Below are positions 8,745 to 17,392 of a stretch of DNA of 64,000 bases, one piece after another (the first letter of the stretch is position 1; every line of letters starts with the position of its first letter). This stretch comes from an uncultured Latescibacterota bacterium. Lineage in GTDB: Bacteria; Latescibacterota; UBA2968; UBA8231. The stretch lies in assembly GCA_951813615.1 (NCBI GenBank), contig OX638377.1, positions 2,170,001-2,234,000 on the forward strand, given 5' to 3'. The notes under the pieces were generated by a model. That model was not told the DNA's origin. It did no database searches and saw only the letters and a list, made by a program, of their open reading frames with translations. The translations under genes were made by a program, and so were the position numbers.

Positions 8745-9818
8745 ATGACGAATAGCACAGAGACAACAGTTCAACTCGGCAGCGGAGAAAAGCTGACGAT
8801 CGAGGTGTGCGAGCCGCCTTTCCCCGGTGGAGAACACAGCCTTTGCTGGTGGCGTGATATCGCTGCTGACCTGATGGCAGGGAATCTGCGCCCTTGGCTG
8901 TACACGCCCTACTACCTAGGGAAGATTGACGGAGAGTTGGTGGGCTACATGGGCTGCCAGACGCCCGCGAATACGCGCGAAGTGGGGCTCGTCGAGTTCG
9001 TCTGGACCGACGAGGCGCACCGGCGCAAGGGGATCGCCTCGCTTCTGCTCGGTCGGCTCGTGGAGGAGTTCGCGCAGGCCGGGGGGCTGGCCCTCTATCT
9101 GTGTACGGCTAATCCCCATGCTGGCAGCCTGTACGAGCGCCACGGATTCCGCTATTTCGTCGGGGATGGAATGCGCTACTTAGCGCCCGGTGCTGAAGAC
9201 TTTGATCGCGAGTATCTCGACGGTGGCAGTCCGGCCGAGGTTCGCGATGCCACTTGGGCCGACCTGCCGGGGGCCTCGGTGCTCTACAATCATCCTGAGC
9301 CGAGGTGGATCGTGAAAGACTACCTGAGCCAAAGTTTCCGCGACACTCGTTACGAGAGTCACTTTGTGAAGACCTTGCGGCGCTTAGAAGGCCGGCGCGG
9401 GTTCTGCCTCGCGCTAGAGAACGCCAAGCGCCGCTTGGTCGGTTTGGCCACGGTCGAACGGCGGGGGACTTTTGCCGAGCAGCACACGGGCATATTGAGT
9501 TTTCGCGTGGCACCGGCCTTTAGCGGCCAAGCTGCGGATTTGCTCGGTGCGGCCGTCGAGCGGTGCGCGGACTTGGAGATCGCGGTCCTGCACGTCTATT
9601 TGGCGGATTGCGACGACGATCAGAAGCAGCTACTTGAGGAAGTGGGGTTCGACGAAGAGACGCGATTCAAGCGGCGGCTGCGGGTTGATGGGAGGTTCGT
9701 GGATATGGTCGTGTACGCGCGAACCATAGCGCAGACGGCGGCAACTCTCTTCGACGAGGGCTACTACTACGGCGGACGCAAGGACTGGCAGCGGGAGCGA
9801 GTTGGCGACACGGACTGA
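8745..9818 (+). CDS. Tandem GNAT-domain N-acetyltransferase
   Basis: A 357-residue protein with an N-terminal GNAT domain. LVEFVWTDEAHRRKGIASLL contains the acetyl-CoA pyrophosphate-binding RxxGxA loop, and LYLCTANPHAGSLYERHGF is the C-terminal GNAT half. A second, degenerate GNAT-like region (about 160-330) ends CDDDQKQLLEEVGFDEETR. ATG at 8745 with GAGGTGG upstream is chosen over an upstream in-frame TTG at 8652, because homology begins there and it sits 7 bases after the preceding stop. Last gene of the ceramidase-like operon. It probably acetylates an amine; substrate unknown. The distal domain lacks a clear CoA loop and may be structural. Confidence 0.8.
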   Translation: MTNSTETTVQLGSGEKLTIEVCEPPFPGGEHSLCWWRDIAADLMAGNLRPWLYTPYYLGKIDGELVGYMGCQTPANTREVGLVEFVWTDEAHRRKGIASLLLGRLVEEFAQAGGLALYLCTANPHAGSLYERHGFRYFVGDGMRYLAPGAEDFDREYLDGGSPAEVRDATWADLPGASVLYNHPEPRWIVKDYLSQSFRDTRYESHFVKTLRRLEGRRGFCLALENAKRRLVGLATVERRGTFAEQHTGILSFRVAPAFSGQAADLLGAAVERCADLEIAVLHVYLADCDDDQKQLLEEVGFDEETRFKRRLRVDGRFVDMVVYARTIAQTAATLFDEGYYYGGRKDWQRERVGDTD

Positions 9819-9859
9819 AGGGCGCAAGTCAGCGTCAATCCTTAAGCGATCGCGTCCGT

Positions 9860-10885
9860 CTAGTCGCAGGCCGCGAAAACCAGTTCGATTAGCTCTGGAT
9901 TGGCCCCTTCGCCGCCGCGCACCCCGAGCGGGTCCGGGTTTTGCACGATCACCAGCTCCTCGCCGGGGAACACGGCGGTGTAATGGCCGCCGGCACCCCA
10001 CGAATGAAAGCCGTCGCGCGGCAACTCGGGCCAGATCATGCCCTCGGAGTTGCTCCAGAACCCGTTCCCGTAGAGCCAGTCATTTTCGGGGCAGTGCGCC
10101 TTGATATGCGGCGCGACCTGAGTTGAATCGCGCATCCACGCTTCCGGCACGAGCTGTACATCCCCCCAGCGGCCATAGTTGCACCACAGCCACCCGGCGC
10201 GAGCCAAGTCGAGCGCGGTGGTCGAGATACTCGTGCCATAGCCGAAAATATGCTGTCGCGCCAAGGGGTGCAGTTCCATCGCGCCCGATGAGAACGCCCA
10301 TGCCGCGCCGAGAGGCTCTGCGAGCTTCTCCCGCATCAGCCGCATGCAGCCGTCGGATTTCTCCGGGTCTTGCGCGTCGTAATAGCCGTATAGGTGCGCC
10401 ACGGCGTGCGAAAGGATATTCATTCCCCAACTCTGGTAGTGGAACACCGTCCCGGGCGCTTCGCCGGGCTTCATATAGCCGGAGGTATTTGATATGAGCT
10501 GGCGGAAGGTAATCTGGCGGTCTTTTGGGAAGGCGTAGCGGCCGTCCTTGGGGCCTGTCCCTTCCGGCACGTCCATAGCTTCGGGCCAGTAATCGTAGAT
10601 CGCCGCGTCAACCGAAGGCAATTTCCCTTCGGCGACGGCGATGCCCAATACATTCGACAGCATTGACTTCCACGTCGAGGCTATCGCCAGCTTCTCATCG
10701 CGCTCGACCCGATGGTTCCACTCGACGACGAGCTTGCCGCCCCGCACGATCGCGAAGCGATACTTACGGTCTGCTACGCGCTCGTCCAGCCAGACTTTGG
10801 CTTTGGCTAGGCGGTCGGGGTCGAAGCCTGCTTCATCAGCAGGGACCGTCTCCCAGTTATCTTTTGGAAATGTCATGGAGGCCAA
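9860..10885 (-). CDS. Serine hydrolase, beta-lactamase class C/esterase family
   Basis: A 341-residue penicillin-binding-fold serine hydrolase. The active-site SxxK is STWK in ASTWKSMLSN, the second motif YxN/S appears as YQSW in VFHYQSWGMNIL, and the third KTG-like motif is HSWGAGGHYTAVFPGEE. No signal peptide, so probably cytoplasmic. Members act as esterases, peptidases or amidases rather than true beta-lactamases, and the substrate is not readable. It converges with the acetyltransferase gene (41-bp gap, no clear terminator). A dehydratase gene ends 35 bases upstream of its start on the same strand in the other transcription order. Confidence 0.85.
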   Translation of the reverse strand: MASMTFPKDNWETVPADEAGFDPDRLAKAKVWLDERVADRKYRFAIVRGGKLVVEWNHRVERDEKLAIASTWKSMLSNVLGIAVAEGKLPSVDAAIYDYWPEAMDVPEGTGPKDGRYAFPKDRQITFRQLISNTSGYMKPGEAPGTVFHYQSWGMNILSHAVAHLYGYYDAQDPEKSDGCMRLMREKLAEPLGAAWAFSSGAMELHPLARQHIFGYGTSISTTALDLARAGWLWCNYGRWGDVQLVPEAWMRDSTQVAPHIKAHCPENDWLYGNGFWSNSEGMIWPELPRDGFHSWGAGGHYTAVFPGEELVIVQNPDPLGVRGGEGANPELIELVFAACD

Positions 10886-10920
10886 TGGCTTGCTCCTTGG
10901 TCGATGGATGGATCATTAGC

Positions 10921-12054
10921 TCAGATTTTATTCTTCTCGATGTAATCCCAGTTGATATTCATCCCTAAGCCGGGCCGTTGGGGCACGTGGACAAAACCCT
11001 GCTCGTCCATCAATTCGCCGTGCTCGTGTAGCCACGGAGCGGGCTGGTCGAAGTCGATGAAGGGGTGCAACAGGCCTCGTTCGTAGAATTCGCCGTTGTG
11101 CATGGCGCACAGGGCGTGCAGGTTGCCGGGGCCGCCGCCGTGGATTTCGCAGCGCATGCCAAACGACTCGCACAGATGCACGGTTTTCATCAAGGGGGTG
11201 AGGCCTCCCACGTCGCCCACGCCGCAGCGGCTGATGTCACAGGCACCGGCTTTGATCCACTCGGCGCGCACGTACATTTTGCCCTCGCAGGTCTCAGGGC
11301 CGCAGATCGGCAAGCTGGTTTGCTCGCACAGCCAGATGTAGGACGACATGCTGTGTTCGTCCATGGGCTCTTCCATCCAGTAATAGTTGAGCTTTTCCAG
11401 TTCCTTGGCTAGGAATAGGGCGGCCTCGCGGTCGTAGTAGTGATAGGGGTCGAGCATACAGGGTACGTCGGGGCCGACGGCCTCGCGCACGGCCGCGCAG
11501 GCTTCAATGTCGCGCTTGGGGTCGGGCGCGCCGGCGTAGGGGGGTTGCCAAGTGTGCAATTTGAAGGCGGGGTATCCGCGCTCCATGCACCACTGGGCGT
11601 AATTGGCGTAGTCCTCGGGGGTGGCCAAGCCGCCTTTGAGGTCGTCGCCGCACATGGTGGAGGCGTAGGCTGGCACTTTGTCGCGCAAGCCGCCCAACAA
11701 TTTGTACACGGGTTGCTCTAGGGCGCGTCCGGCCAGATCCCACAAGGCTAGGTCAACGGCCATGAGTACTGAGTCGGACAGCGTGCCCAGATTGAGGCGC
11801 TGGCGATGGTTGAGGTCGCGCCAGATTTTTTCGCGGTAAAAGGGGTCCTCGCCGATTATCGCGGGTTTGACGAGGCTGTCTATGATTTGGGCATTGGCGC
11901 CAAACCAGTAGCCGGAGACTCCTTCGTCAGTGCCTATTTGCAGCAGGGTCTGGGTGGTTTCGCGCTCGGGGCCGGGATGGCCGTGGCCGTCGGAGTCGCG
12001 CTCGGTATTGGTGATGGTTTTGAAGCGAATGGTCTCTACTTGGGTGATTTTCAT
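10921..12054 (-). CDS. Enolase-superfamily dehydratase/racemase, mandelate racemase group
   Basis: A 377-residue protein with intact catalytic motifs: LLQIGTDEGVSGYWFG in the capping domain, FKLHTW with KxH-type Lys, CMLDPYHYYD (Asp ligand), YYWMEEPMDE (Glu ligand), ICGPETCEG (third Glu ligand) and CEIHGGGPGNL with the catalytic His. The full metal triad contrasts with the two MHV-variant members in this window. ATG at 12054 is chosen over an in-frame TTG at 12069 because AAAGGACGAC sits just upstream and MKITQVETIRF is the family's normal beginning. Likely dehydrates an acid sugar. It lies upstream of the serine hydrolase on the same strand (36-bp gap), so the two may be cotranscribed. Confidence 0.85.
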   Translation of the reverse strand: MKITQVETIRFKTITNTERDSDGHGHPGPERETTQTLLQIGTDEGVSGYWFGANAQIIDSLVKPAIIGEDPFYREKIWRDLNHRQRLNLGTLSDSVLMAVDLALWDLAGRALEQPVYKLLGGLRDKVPAYASTMCGDDLKGGLATPEDYANYAQWCMERGYPAFKLHTWQPPYAGAPDPKRDIEACAAVREAVGPDVPCMLDPYHYYDREAALFLAKELEKLNYYWMEEPMDEHSMSSYIWLCEQTSLPICGPETCEGKMYVRAEWIKAGACDISRCGVGDVGGLTPLMKTVHLCESFGMRCEIHGGGPGNLHALCAMHNGEFYERGLLHPFIDFDQPAPWLHEHGELMDEQGFVHVPQRPGLGMNINWDYIEKNKI

Positions 12055-12117
12055 GTGTCGTCCTTTCAAGGATGGCGACTGCGGTCGCCAGTGATAAGCA
12101 GTCTGTTACAGTAACTG

Positions 12118-12255
12118 ATGTTACGTATAGGCCCTTTAGGTATAAGATGCTTCGACTCCGCTGCGCTCCGCTCAGCATGACAAGGAAGGAGCACCCCGCC
12201 TCTGTCATGCTGAGCGAAGCGAAGCATCCCATACCTAGGAGCCCATGCGTAACAT
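12118..12255. repeat. 138-bp near-perfect palindromic element (MITE-like)
   Basis: The two halves are inverted copies. The left arm starts ATGTTACGTATAGG, passes TTTAGGTAT and reaches GATGCTTCG...CTCAGCATGACA. The right arm reads TGTCATGCTGAGCGAAGCG, then ATACCTAG and ends CCCATGCGTAACAT. Outer arms 12118-12143 and 12231-12255 and inner arms about 12146-12182 and 12203-12230 both pair. The core CATGCTGAGCGAAGCGAAGC resembles small dispersed repeats common in uncultured bacterial genomes. No coding capacity. It fills the gap between two minus-strand genes and could form a long hairpin in RNA. A decayed relative may lie at 19676-19782. Confidence 0.8.
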
Positions 12256-12271
12256 CAGCACAGCACAGTAG

Positions 12272-12988
12272 TCAAACCCCGCTTGCTGCAATTAGCCTCC
12301 CGACGATTTCCACGGACCGCTCCATGCACTCTCGTCCGTATACGGCGCTGGCGTCGCGTGGATCTTCGCCGCCGACTCCTTGTGGCCACACGCTCCGGTC
12401 TGCAGACAACTGCCCGAGGTCCACTAAATCCTCCTGGTAGTGCATTACCAGCGATGTTTCGTTGCGCGCGGCGTGGTCCATCTGGCTTTTCCATTCCCGC
12501 GCTACTTCGTCCGTAACTCCCGCCAGCTTGAGGCCGAAGCGCTGCTCTCGCTCGGTCATGGCTTCGCGCCAAGCCCTGCGGCTCGGCCCGTGTCCGTCGG
12601 CGAATACGAATTTGAAACCGGTGCGCTTGACCTGCGCTAAGATCGCGTCGACTAGGGTTCCGAAAAATCCGTCCGACACCCAGTAGCAACTGCCGTCTAG
12701 CTGCCGGTGCGGCTCGGTGGTATAGGCGTAGTCCATGCCGTGGAGCACTTCGCCGCCGCCGCGATCCCACGCTCGATCCGGCCCGAGGTGAATCGGCGGC
12801 ATGACGATTCCGCCAAAGCGCTTGGCGCACTCGATCATCAGCCCTTCGCTCTGGATCGCGTCGCTGCCCAAGGGCAAGTGCTCGCCGTGCCATTCGAGCG
12901 TGCCCAGCGGCAGATAGGCAACTGGCCGAGCCGCCAGCCGCTGGCGAAACTCCCACGGCAACAAATCGGAATATCGGACCTTTTCCAT
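12272..12988 (-). CDS. Creatininase-family amidohydrolase
   Basis: A 238-residue creatininase-fold protein. LPLGTLEWHGEHLPLGSDA is the family's metal-binding opening (Glu, His and Asp ligands). FADGHG replaces the usual NGHGGN block, and HAARNETSLVM is the HAGxxETS ligand motif. Members hydrolyse cyclic amides (creatinine, formamides in mycofactocin and flavin/riboflavin pathways), so the specific substrate is open. ATG at 12988 is preceded by GGAGAAAGG; the in-frame TTG at 13015 has no ribosome site. Apparently monocistronic, with the 138-bp palindromic element directly downstream of its stop. Confidence 0.85.
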   Translation of the reverse strand: MEKVRYSDLLPWEFRQRLAARPVAYLPLGTLEWHGEHLPLGSDAIQSEGLMIECAKRFGGIVMPPIHLGPDRAWDRGGGEVLHGMDYAYTTEPHRQLDGSCYWVSDGFFGTLVDAILAQVKRTGFKFVFADGHGPSRRAWREAMTEREQRFGLKLAGVTDEVAREWKSQMDHAARNETSLVMHYQEDLVDLGQLSADRSVWPQGVGGEDPRDASAVYGRECMERSVEIVGRLIAASGV

Positions 12989-13320
12989 GGACCTTTCTCC
13001 GTCAAAGTTTTGCAATCAAGATATGTTGAAACGCCTCTTCACTGTCCGATGACAATACTAGAGACGCTTTTATTTTTTACAACGGTAATGTCCAAGCTGC
13101 AAGATTAACAATAGCTGGATTATCGAATTTCCTAGTCCGCATCCTATAAGCCGGGACCTTGTTTTTGGATCACCTATAGGGCTATCTTGTACCTAAAGGA
13201 GAAAGCCTTCATAAGTCAGTACACAGCCGTCCTCTTCAGGGGTAGCCGAAATACGAGGTAGGCGTTTGACGGCTTGGAGATTTCTTCCTCAACGTCTCGA
13301 AATCCGATTAATAGCCAGAC
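12989..13320. other. Intergenic region between divergent genes
   Basis: 332 bases between the minus-strand creatininase gene and the plus-strand ATPase gene. The left 30 bases hold the creatininase ribosome site. I see no open frame with coding character, no RNA gene and no strong palindrome. It is more AT-rich than the flanks (for example the stretch near 13060-13130) and must hold both promoters, but no convincing -35/-10 pair stood out. Confidence 0.5.
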
Positions 13321-14514
13321 ATGTCAGATACCCGTTTAATAACTCGCGTCGTTATCCGCAATTACAAAAGTATCGGTGCGTGTGATGTGAGCCTCGGCCC
13401 TCTGTCGATTCTAGTCGGACCCAACGGCAGCGGCAAGAGCAATTTTGTCGATGCGCTCCGATTTATCGCCGACGCGCTCCGCTATTCGCTGGACCACGCC
13501 CTCCGCGACCGTGGAGGTATCCACGAGGTGCGCCGGCGGTCGAGTGGGCATCCCACGCATTTTACTATTCGCATTGAGTTTCAGTTATCCAAAGGCCGAT
13601 TTGGTCACTATGCCTTCAGAATTGGTGCGAAAAAGGGGGCCTATCTAGTCGCCGAAGAGGAATGTGCAATTTATCCGGGGACAGATGGTGCGGCTAAAGC
13701 TTACTACCGAATAAAGGAAGGCGAACTTGAGCGCATCAGTATTGAACCCGTCCCCGCCATTCCCAAGGACCGCCTCTTTCTAGTCAACGTCTCCGGCATA
13801 GAGGCGTTTCGCCCCCTGTACGACGCCCTCATTTCGATGGGTTTCTATAACCTGAATCCCGAACGCATCCGCGAGCCGCAGCCGCCCGACCCAGGCGAAC
13901 TACTCAACCGCGATGGATCGAACATGGCCAGCGTTCTTGCCGCACTGAAGGACCGCGCCCCAGCGGTGAAACGCCGCGTGGAGGAATACCTCGCAACGGT
14001 CGTACCGGGCGTCCATGCGGTGGATCCCAAGGCCGTCGGCCCGCGCGAGATGCTCGAATTTAAGCAGGACGTCAGGGGATCTTCCCATCCTTGGCGCTTC
14101 CTCGCCACCAATATGTCAGACGGCACTCTGCGTTCTCTCGGCGTACTCGTGGCTTTGTTCCAGGGCCCGGCGGGGTTGGTGGCCATTGAGGAACCCGAGG
14201 TCGCTCTGCATCCGGCCGCGGCTGGCGTTTTGACGGATAGTTTGCGCGATGCGAGCGATCACCGACAAGTGCTCATTACCAGCCACAGCCCCGATCTGCT
14301 CGATGATGCAGCACTACCCGACAGCGCCATACAAGCCGTCGTTTCCGAGGACGGCGATACAAAAATTGGGCCCTTGGACGAGGCGGGGAGATCAGCGTTG
14401 CGCGAGCACTTATATACCGCTGGCGAGCTGCTGCGCATGGACCAGCTTAGGCCGGACCCCCAAGCGACAGAGCTTGGCGTTAAACAATTGAATTTGTTCG
14501 GGTTAGATCTGTGA
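13321..14514 (+). CDS. AAA ATPase, OLD/SMC-like (AAA_21 group), first gene of two-gene cassette
   Basis: A 397-residue ABC-type ATPase. RVVIRNYKSIGACDVSLGP is the typical start, Walker A is GPNGSGKSNF (about 37-46), Walker B LVAIEEPEVALHP and the switch His in LITSHSPDLLDD. There is no long coiled coil between the ATPase halves, unlike SMC or RecF. The stop overlaps the GTG start of the next gene by 4 bases. An ATPase of this group followed by a small TOPRIM-like DUF4276/RloB-type protein recalls AbiL/RloAB-type and OLD-like anti-phage modules. A second cassette of the same design is at 60021-61750. Activity against phage is inference. Confidence 0.85.
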   Translation: MSDTRLITRVVIRNYKSIGACDVSLGPLSILVGPNGSGKSNFVDALRFIADALRYSLDHALRDRGGIHEVRRRSSGHPTHFTIRIEFQLSKGRFGHYAFRIGAKKGAYLVAEEECAIYPGTDGAAKAYYRIKEGELERISIEPVPAIPKDRLFLVNVSGIEAFRPLYDALISMGFYNLNPERIREPQPPDPGELLNRDGSNMASVLAALKDRAPAVKRRVEEYLATVVPGVHAVDPKAVGPREMLEFKQDVRGSSHPWRFLATNMSDGTLRSLGVLVALFQGPAGLVAIEEPEVALHPAAAGVLTDSLRDASDHRQVLITSHSPDLLDDAALPDSAIQAVVSEDGDTKIGPLDEAGRSALREHLYTAGELLRMDQLRPDPQATELGVKQLNLFGLDL

Positions 14515-15092
14515 AATTGATCGCCATCGTAGAAGGCCACGGCGATGTCGCAGCAGTACGGGTTCTATTGCGACGGGTTCTGCACGAGGAATTGCAGCGC
14601 TACGACGTTGTGGTAGAGCCTCCTATTCGCGTGCCAAAGGACAAACTGCTCAAGCCGGGAGAGTTGGAAAGAGCTGTCAACTTAGCGGCGCGACGCACCT
14701 CCGGGACAGACGGGATTGTCGTGCTGGTCGATGCCGACGACGACTGTCCTGCGGAGTTGGCACCTGCGATGGCGGCCCGTGCAGCCGAAAGCCGTCCTGA
14801 TAGACGCATATCGGTCGTCATTGCAAAAAGCGAGTTTGAGTCGTGGTTTGTTGCAGCCGCCGATTCACTGGCGGGCTTCAGAGGGCTTGCTGATAGCCTC
14901 GTAGCATCTGCCAATGCTGAAGGCATTCGAGACGCGAAAGGTTGGCTATCGAACAATATGCCTACGGGTTTGACGTATCGCGAGACCATTGACCAAGCGG
15001 CATTTGCGAGCAGAATGGATTTAGACCAAGCGCGGCAGTGCCCTTCGTTCGACAAGTTTGTGCGCGAAATTCGCACCCTCGCAAGTCCTTGA
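14511..15092 (+). CDS. TOPRIM-like DUF4276-family protein, partner of the ATPase
   Basis: A 193-residue protein opening LIAIVEGHGDVAAVRVLLR, where the Glu-Gly lies at the end of the first strand as in TOPRIM folds. GIVVLVDADDDCP gives the acidic DxDxD cluster. VIAKSEFESWFVAAADSL is the strongly conserved late motif of DUF4276. These residues would coordinate Mg for nucleic-acid cleavage. The GTG start at 14511 overlaps the ATPase stop (GTGA), so the two proteins are made together. The equivalent protein at 61157-61750 shares the EG, DxDxE-type and ESWFLAD motifs at low overall identity. Probable effector nuclease of the cassette (inference from family). Confidence 0.75.
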   Translation: MKLIAIVEGHGDVAAVRVLLRRVLHEELQRYDVVVEPPIRVPKDKLLKPGELERAVNLAARRTSGTDGIVVLVDADDDCPAELAPAMAARAAESRPDRRISVVIAKSEFESWFVAAADSLAGFRGLADSLVASANAEGIRDAKGWLSNNMPTGLTYRETIDQAAFASRMDLDQARQCPSFDKFVREIRTLASP

Positions 15093-15101
15093 AAGAGGCA
15101 A

Positions 15102-16355
15102 TCAATGCTGCGAAATCCGATAGCCGGGGCGTTCCGGCTTGAACAAATCGGGATTTAGTCTGACCCCCAAGCCGCTGCCTTGGGGCAGATTCACATATCC
15201 GCCGTTGATTTCCACCTCCACGTCGATCAGGTCTCGATACACCGTCTGGATCTGCGCCCGCACGGTTTCCTGATAGCAGCAGTTGGCCACCGCCGCTCCC
15301 ACGTGCAAACCGGCGAAGAGCGTCAGCGGGCCGGTGCAGTCGTGCATGCTGACCGGCACATTATAGGTCTGCGCTAGATGGGCAATCCGCGCGGTCTCGG
15401 AAATCCCGCCGACCCAGGTCGGATCGATCATTACGTAGTCGGCGGCTTGGTGCATCAGCACGGAGTTGTAATCGGCGCGGCTCAACAGCATCTCGCTGAC
15501 GGAAATAGGCATCCGGCTCTGGCGGCGGAAGTCGGCGATCGTGTCGAGATTGTCCATTTTGATCACGTCCTCCAGCCACAGCGGCGCGACTTCGCGCAAT
15601 GCCTCGGCGATGCGCAGGGCCGCTGGGAGCTGGAAATGCGCGTGGCCATCGACGAAGATGTCGAGGTCCATGCCCACTTTGTCGCGGATCTCGCGCAGGG
15701 GTTGTACGCCTTCCTCAATTGCGCGGTGCGGAATGCGCGCCGGGCCGTACTGGATGGCCGCTTGGTCAAAGGGCCAGACTTTTAGGCCGCTGTAGCCTAG
15801 CTCGACTAGTTCCTCGGCCAGCGCCACTGGCTCGTGGAACAGCTTCCACGAATCGCCGAGCGGCCCCGGCTCGCCGATGGCACCAAAGCCCGGCCAGCCC
15901 TTGCGCCCGGTGGTGCTCGGCCCGTATTGCGGGTTGCCGCAGCTATTGTACACCAGAATTTTGTCGCGCACTGGCCCGCCGAGCAGGCGATAGATCGGCT
16001 GGTTGCAGACTTGGCCGAGAATGTCCCACAGCGCCACGTCCAGCGCCGACAAAGCGCGGATCTCCGTGCCTCGGACCCCAAAGTTCGCGGCACGCTCGTA
16101 GAGAAAGCGCCAGTGGGATTCGATGGCCAGCGCGTCTTCGCCGAGTAGCCGGCGCGCCATCCAGTCGTGCAGCATGGCCTGCACGGCTTCGGCGCAGTAG
16201 TAGGTTTCGCCGTGGCCGATGAGTCCGGCGTCGGTGTGGATGCGCACCAGCAGCAGGTCGGGGAACAGGTCGAGCGGCTGCACGGATTCGATGGCGGTTA
16301 CGGTGACTTTGCCTTCGTCAATGGGGGACGGGGGCAAGTGGGGTTTTGCCGTCAT
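15102..16355 (-). CDS. Enolase-superfamily acid-sugar dehydratase (galactonate/mannonate dehydratase-like)
   Basis: A 417-residue member with complete motifs: LLLVRIHTDAGLIGHGETYY in the capping domain, LKVWPFD (catalytic Lys region), IFVDGHAHFQ (Asp ligand), LWLEDVI (Glu), ISVSEMLLSR (Glu) and VSMHDCTGPLT (catalytic His). Family knowledge suggests dehydration of a sugar acid to a 2-keto-3-deoxy acid. The ATG at 16355 directly follows the stop of the 2-hydroxyacid dehydrogenase gene, so the two are one operon. The partly sequenced PfkB kinase at the right end of the window is of the 2-keto-3-deoxygluconate kinase type and could act downstream, though it is 47 kb away. Confidence 0.85.
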   Translation of the reverse strand: MTAKPHLPPSPIDEGKVTVTAIESVQPLDLFPDLLLVRIHTDAGLIGHGETYYCAEAVQAMLHDWMARRLLGEDALAIESHWRFLYERAANFGVRGTEIRALSALDVALWDILGQVCNQPIYRLLGGPVRDKILVYNSCGNPQYGPSTTGRKGWPGFGAIGEPGPLGDSWKLFHEPVALAEELVELGYSGLKVWPFDQAAIQYGPARIPHRAIEEGVQPLREIRDKVGMDLDIFVDGHAHFQLPAALRIAEALREVAPLWLEDVIKMDNLDTIADFRRQSRMPISVSEMLLSRADYNSVLMHQAADYVMIDPTWVGGISETARIAHLAQTYNVPVSMHDCTGPLTLFAGLHVGAAVANCCYQETVRAQIQTVYRDLIDVEVEINGGYVNLPQGSGLGVRLNPDLFKPERPGYRISQH

Positions 16356-17318
16356 TTAGTACCCTTTCTCTAGGTCGCACACGTTCAAAAGTGCTTCGCC
16401 CGCCAAATAGCGGCGCAGATTTTCCACGAAGATGGCCTTGCGACGCTCGATCAATTGCACGGACTCGGCCGAGGTGTGCGGCGAGAGCAGCATGTTGGGC
16501 GCGTCCCACAGCGGGCTGTCGGGCGGCAGCGGCTCGATTTCCGTCGCGTCGAGTGCGGCTCCGCCGATTCGGCCTGCGTGTAGGCCCTCGGCCAGTGCTT
16601 CCTCATCGACGATTCCCCCGCGCGAGACGACCACGACAAACGCTCCTTCTTTGAGCAAGGCGAGTCGTTGGCGATTGATCATTCCGGTCGTCTCTTTGGT
16701 GCGCGGGGCCGTTATCACGAGCCAATCTACCATCGCCACCATCTCATCCAAACGCTCGACCGGCCACACCGCGCACACCCCCGGCGGCGGCTCCATCGGC
16801 AAGATATCCACTGCGTACACTTCGATTCCGAATGCTGCGGCCCGAGTGGCCACGCCACGGCCAATATCTCCCATCGCCAGCACTCCCATCTTGGTTCCGG
16901 CCAATTCGATGATGCGTTGCACGTAGCGCGGGGTATTCCACTGGTGGTTGCGCTGGTCTTCGAGTAGTTCGGGGATCCGGTGGGCGTACGAGAGGATGGC
17001 GGCGAAGACGTGATCGGCCATGGGCACGACGTGCGTCTGGCGCGCGTTGGTCATCACCACGTCGCCCGTGCGAAACTCCGGTATATTGCGCACGACCGAG
17101 TCGAAGCCGATACCCACATAGTGTAACCACTTGAGTTTTTGGGCCGCCAAAAATACGGGCCGTGTCATCAACCCAAACACAACTTCCGCATTTGCTACCT
17201 CCTGTACCTGCTCTGCTTCGCCATACCCATACGCCGGGCAGAAGTCCAACTCGGGGAACGCCGTCCGCAATTCTTCGACGAAGGATTCCCCCATATCATA
17301 TGTCAGTACGGCCTTCAC
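16356..17318 (-). CDS. D-isomer-specific 2-hydroxyacid dehydrogenase
   Basis: A 320-residue NAD(P)-dependent dehydrogenase. The substrate half is split around the nucleotide domain. The dinucleotide loop reads VLAMGDIGRGVA, with Ala in place of the first Gly of GxGxxG. VVVVSRGGIVDEEAL carries the catalytic Arg and the Glu region, and LLSPHTSAES the catalytic His. Expected reaction is interconversion of a 2-oxo acid and a D-2-hydroxy acid. It is first gene of a two-gene operon with the downstream dehydratase (stop and start adjacent). The Gly to Ala change in the loop is tolerated in some members, so activity is likely retained. Confidence 0.85.
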   Translation of the reverse strand: MKAVLTYDMGESFVEELRTAFPELDFCPAYGYGEAEQVQEVANAEVVFGLMTRPVFLAAQKLKWLHYVGIGFDSVVRNIPEFRTGDVVMTNARQTHVVPMADHVFAAILSYAHRIPELLEDQRNHQWNTPRYVQRIIELAGTKMGVLAMGDIGRGVATRAAAFGIEVYAVDILPMEPPPGVCAVWPVERLDEMVAMVDWLVITAPRTKETTGMINRQRLALLKEGAFVVVVSRGGIVDEEALAEGLHAGRIGGAALDATEIEPLPPDSPLWDAPNMLLSPHTSAESVQLIERRKAIFVENLRRYLAGEALLNVCDLEKGY

Positions 17319-17392
17319 ACTGCTGTCCTTTCTCAGGGGCGATTTTAATTTCGCGCAGATTTTCTATAATGCCGGTTAAGTTAGCGAAAAAG

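Noticed and set aside
14511..15092. Assigning the ATPase/TOPRIM pair to a named system such as Gabija or AbiL
   Set aside because: The partner lacks a UvrD-like helicase (Gabija) and sequence identity to AbiL proteins cannot be judged by eye; only the general resemblance is stated.
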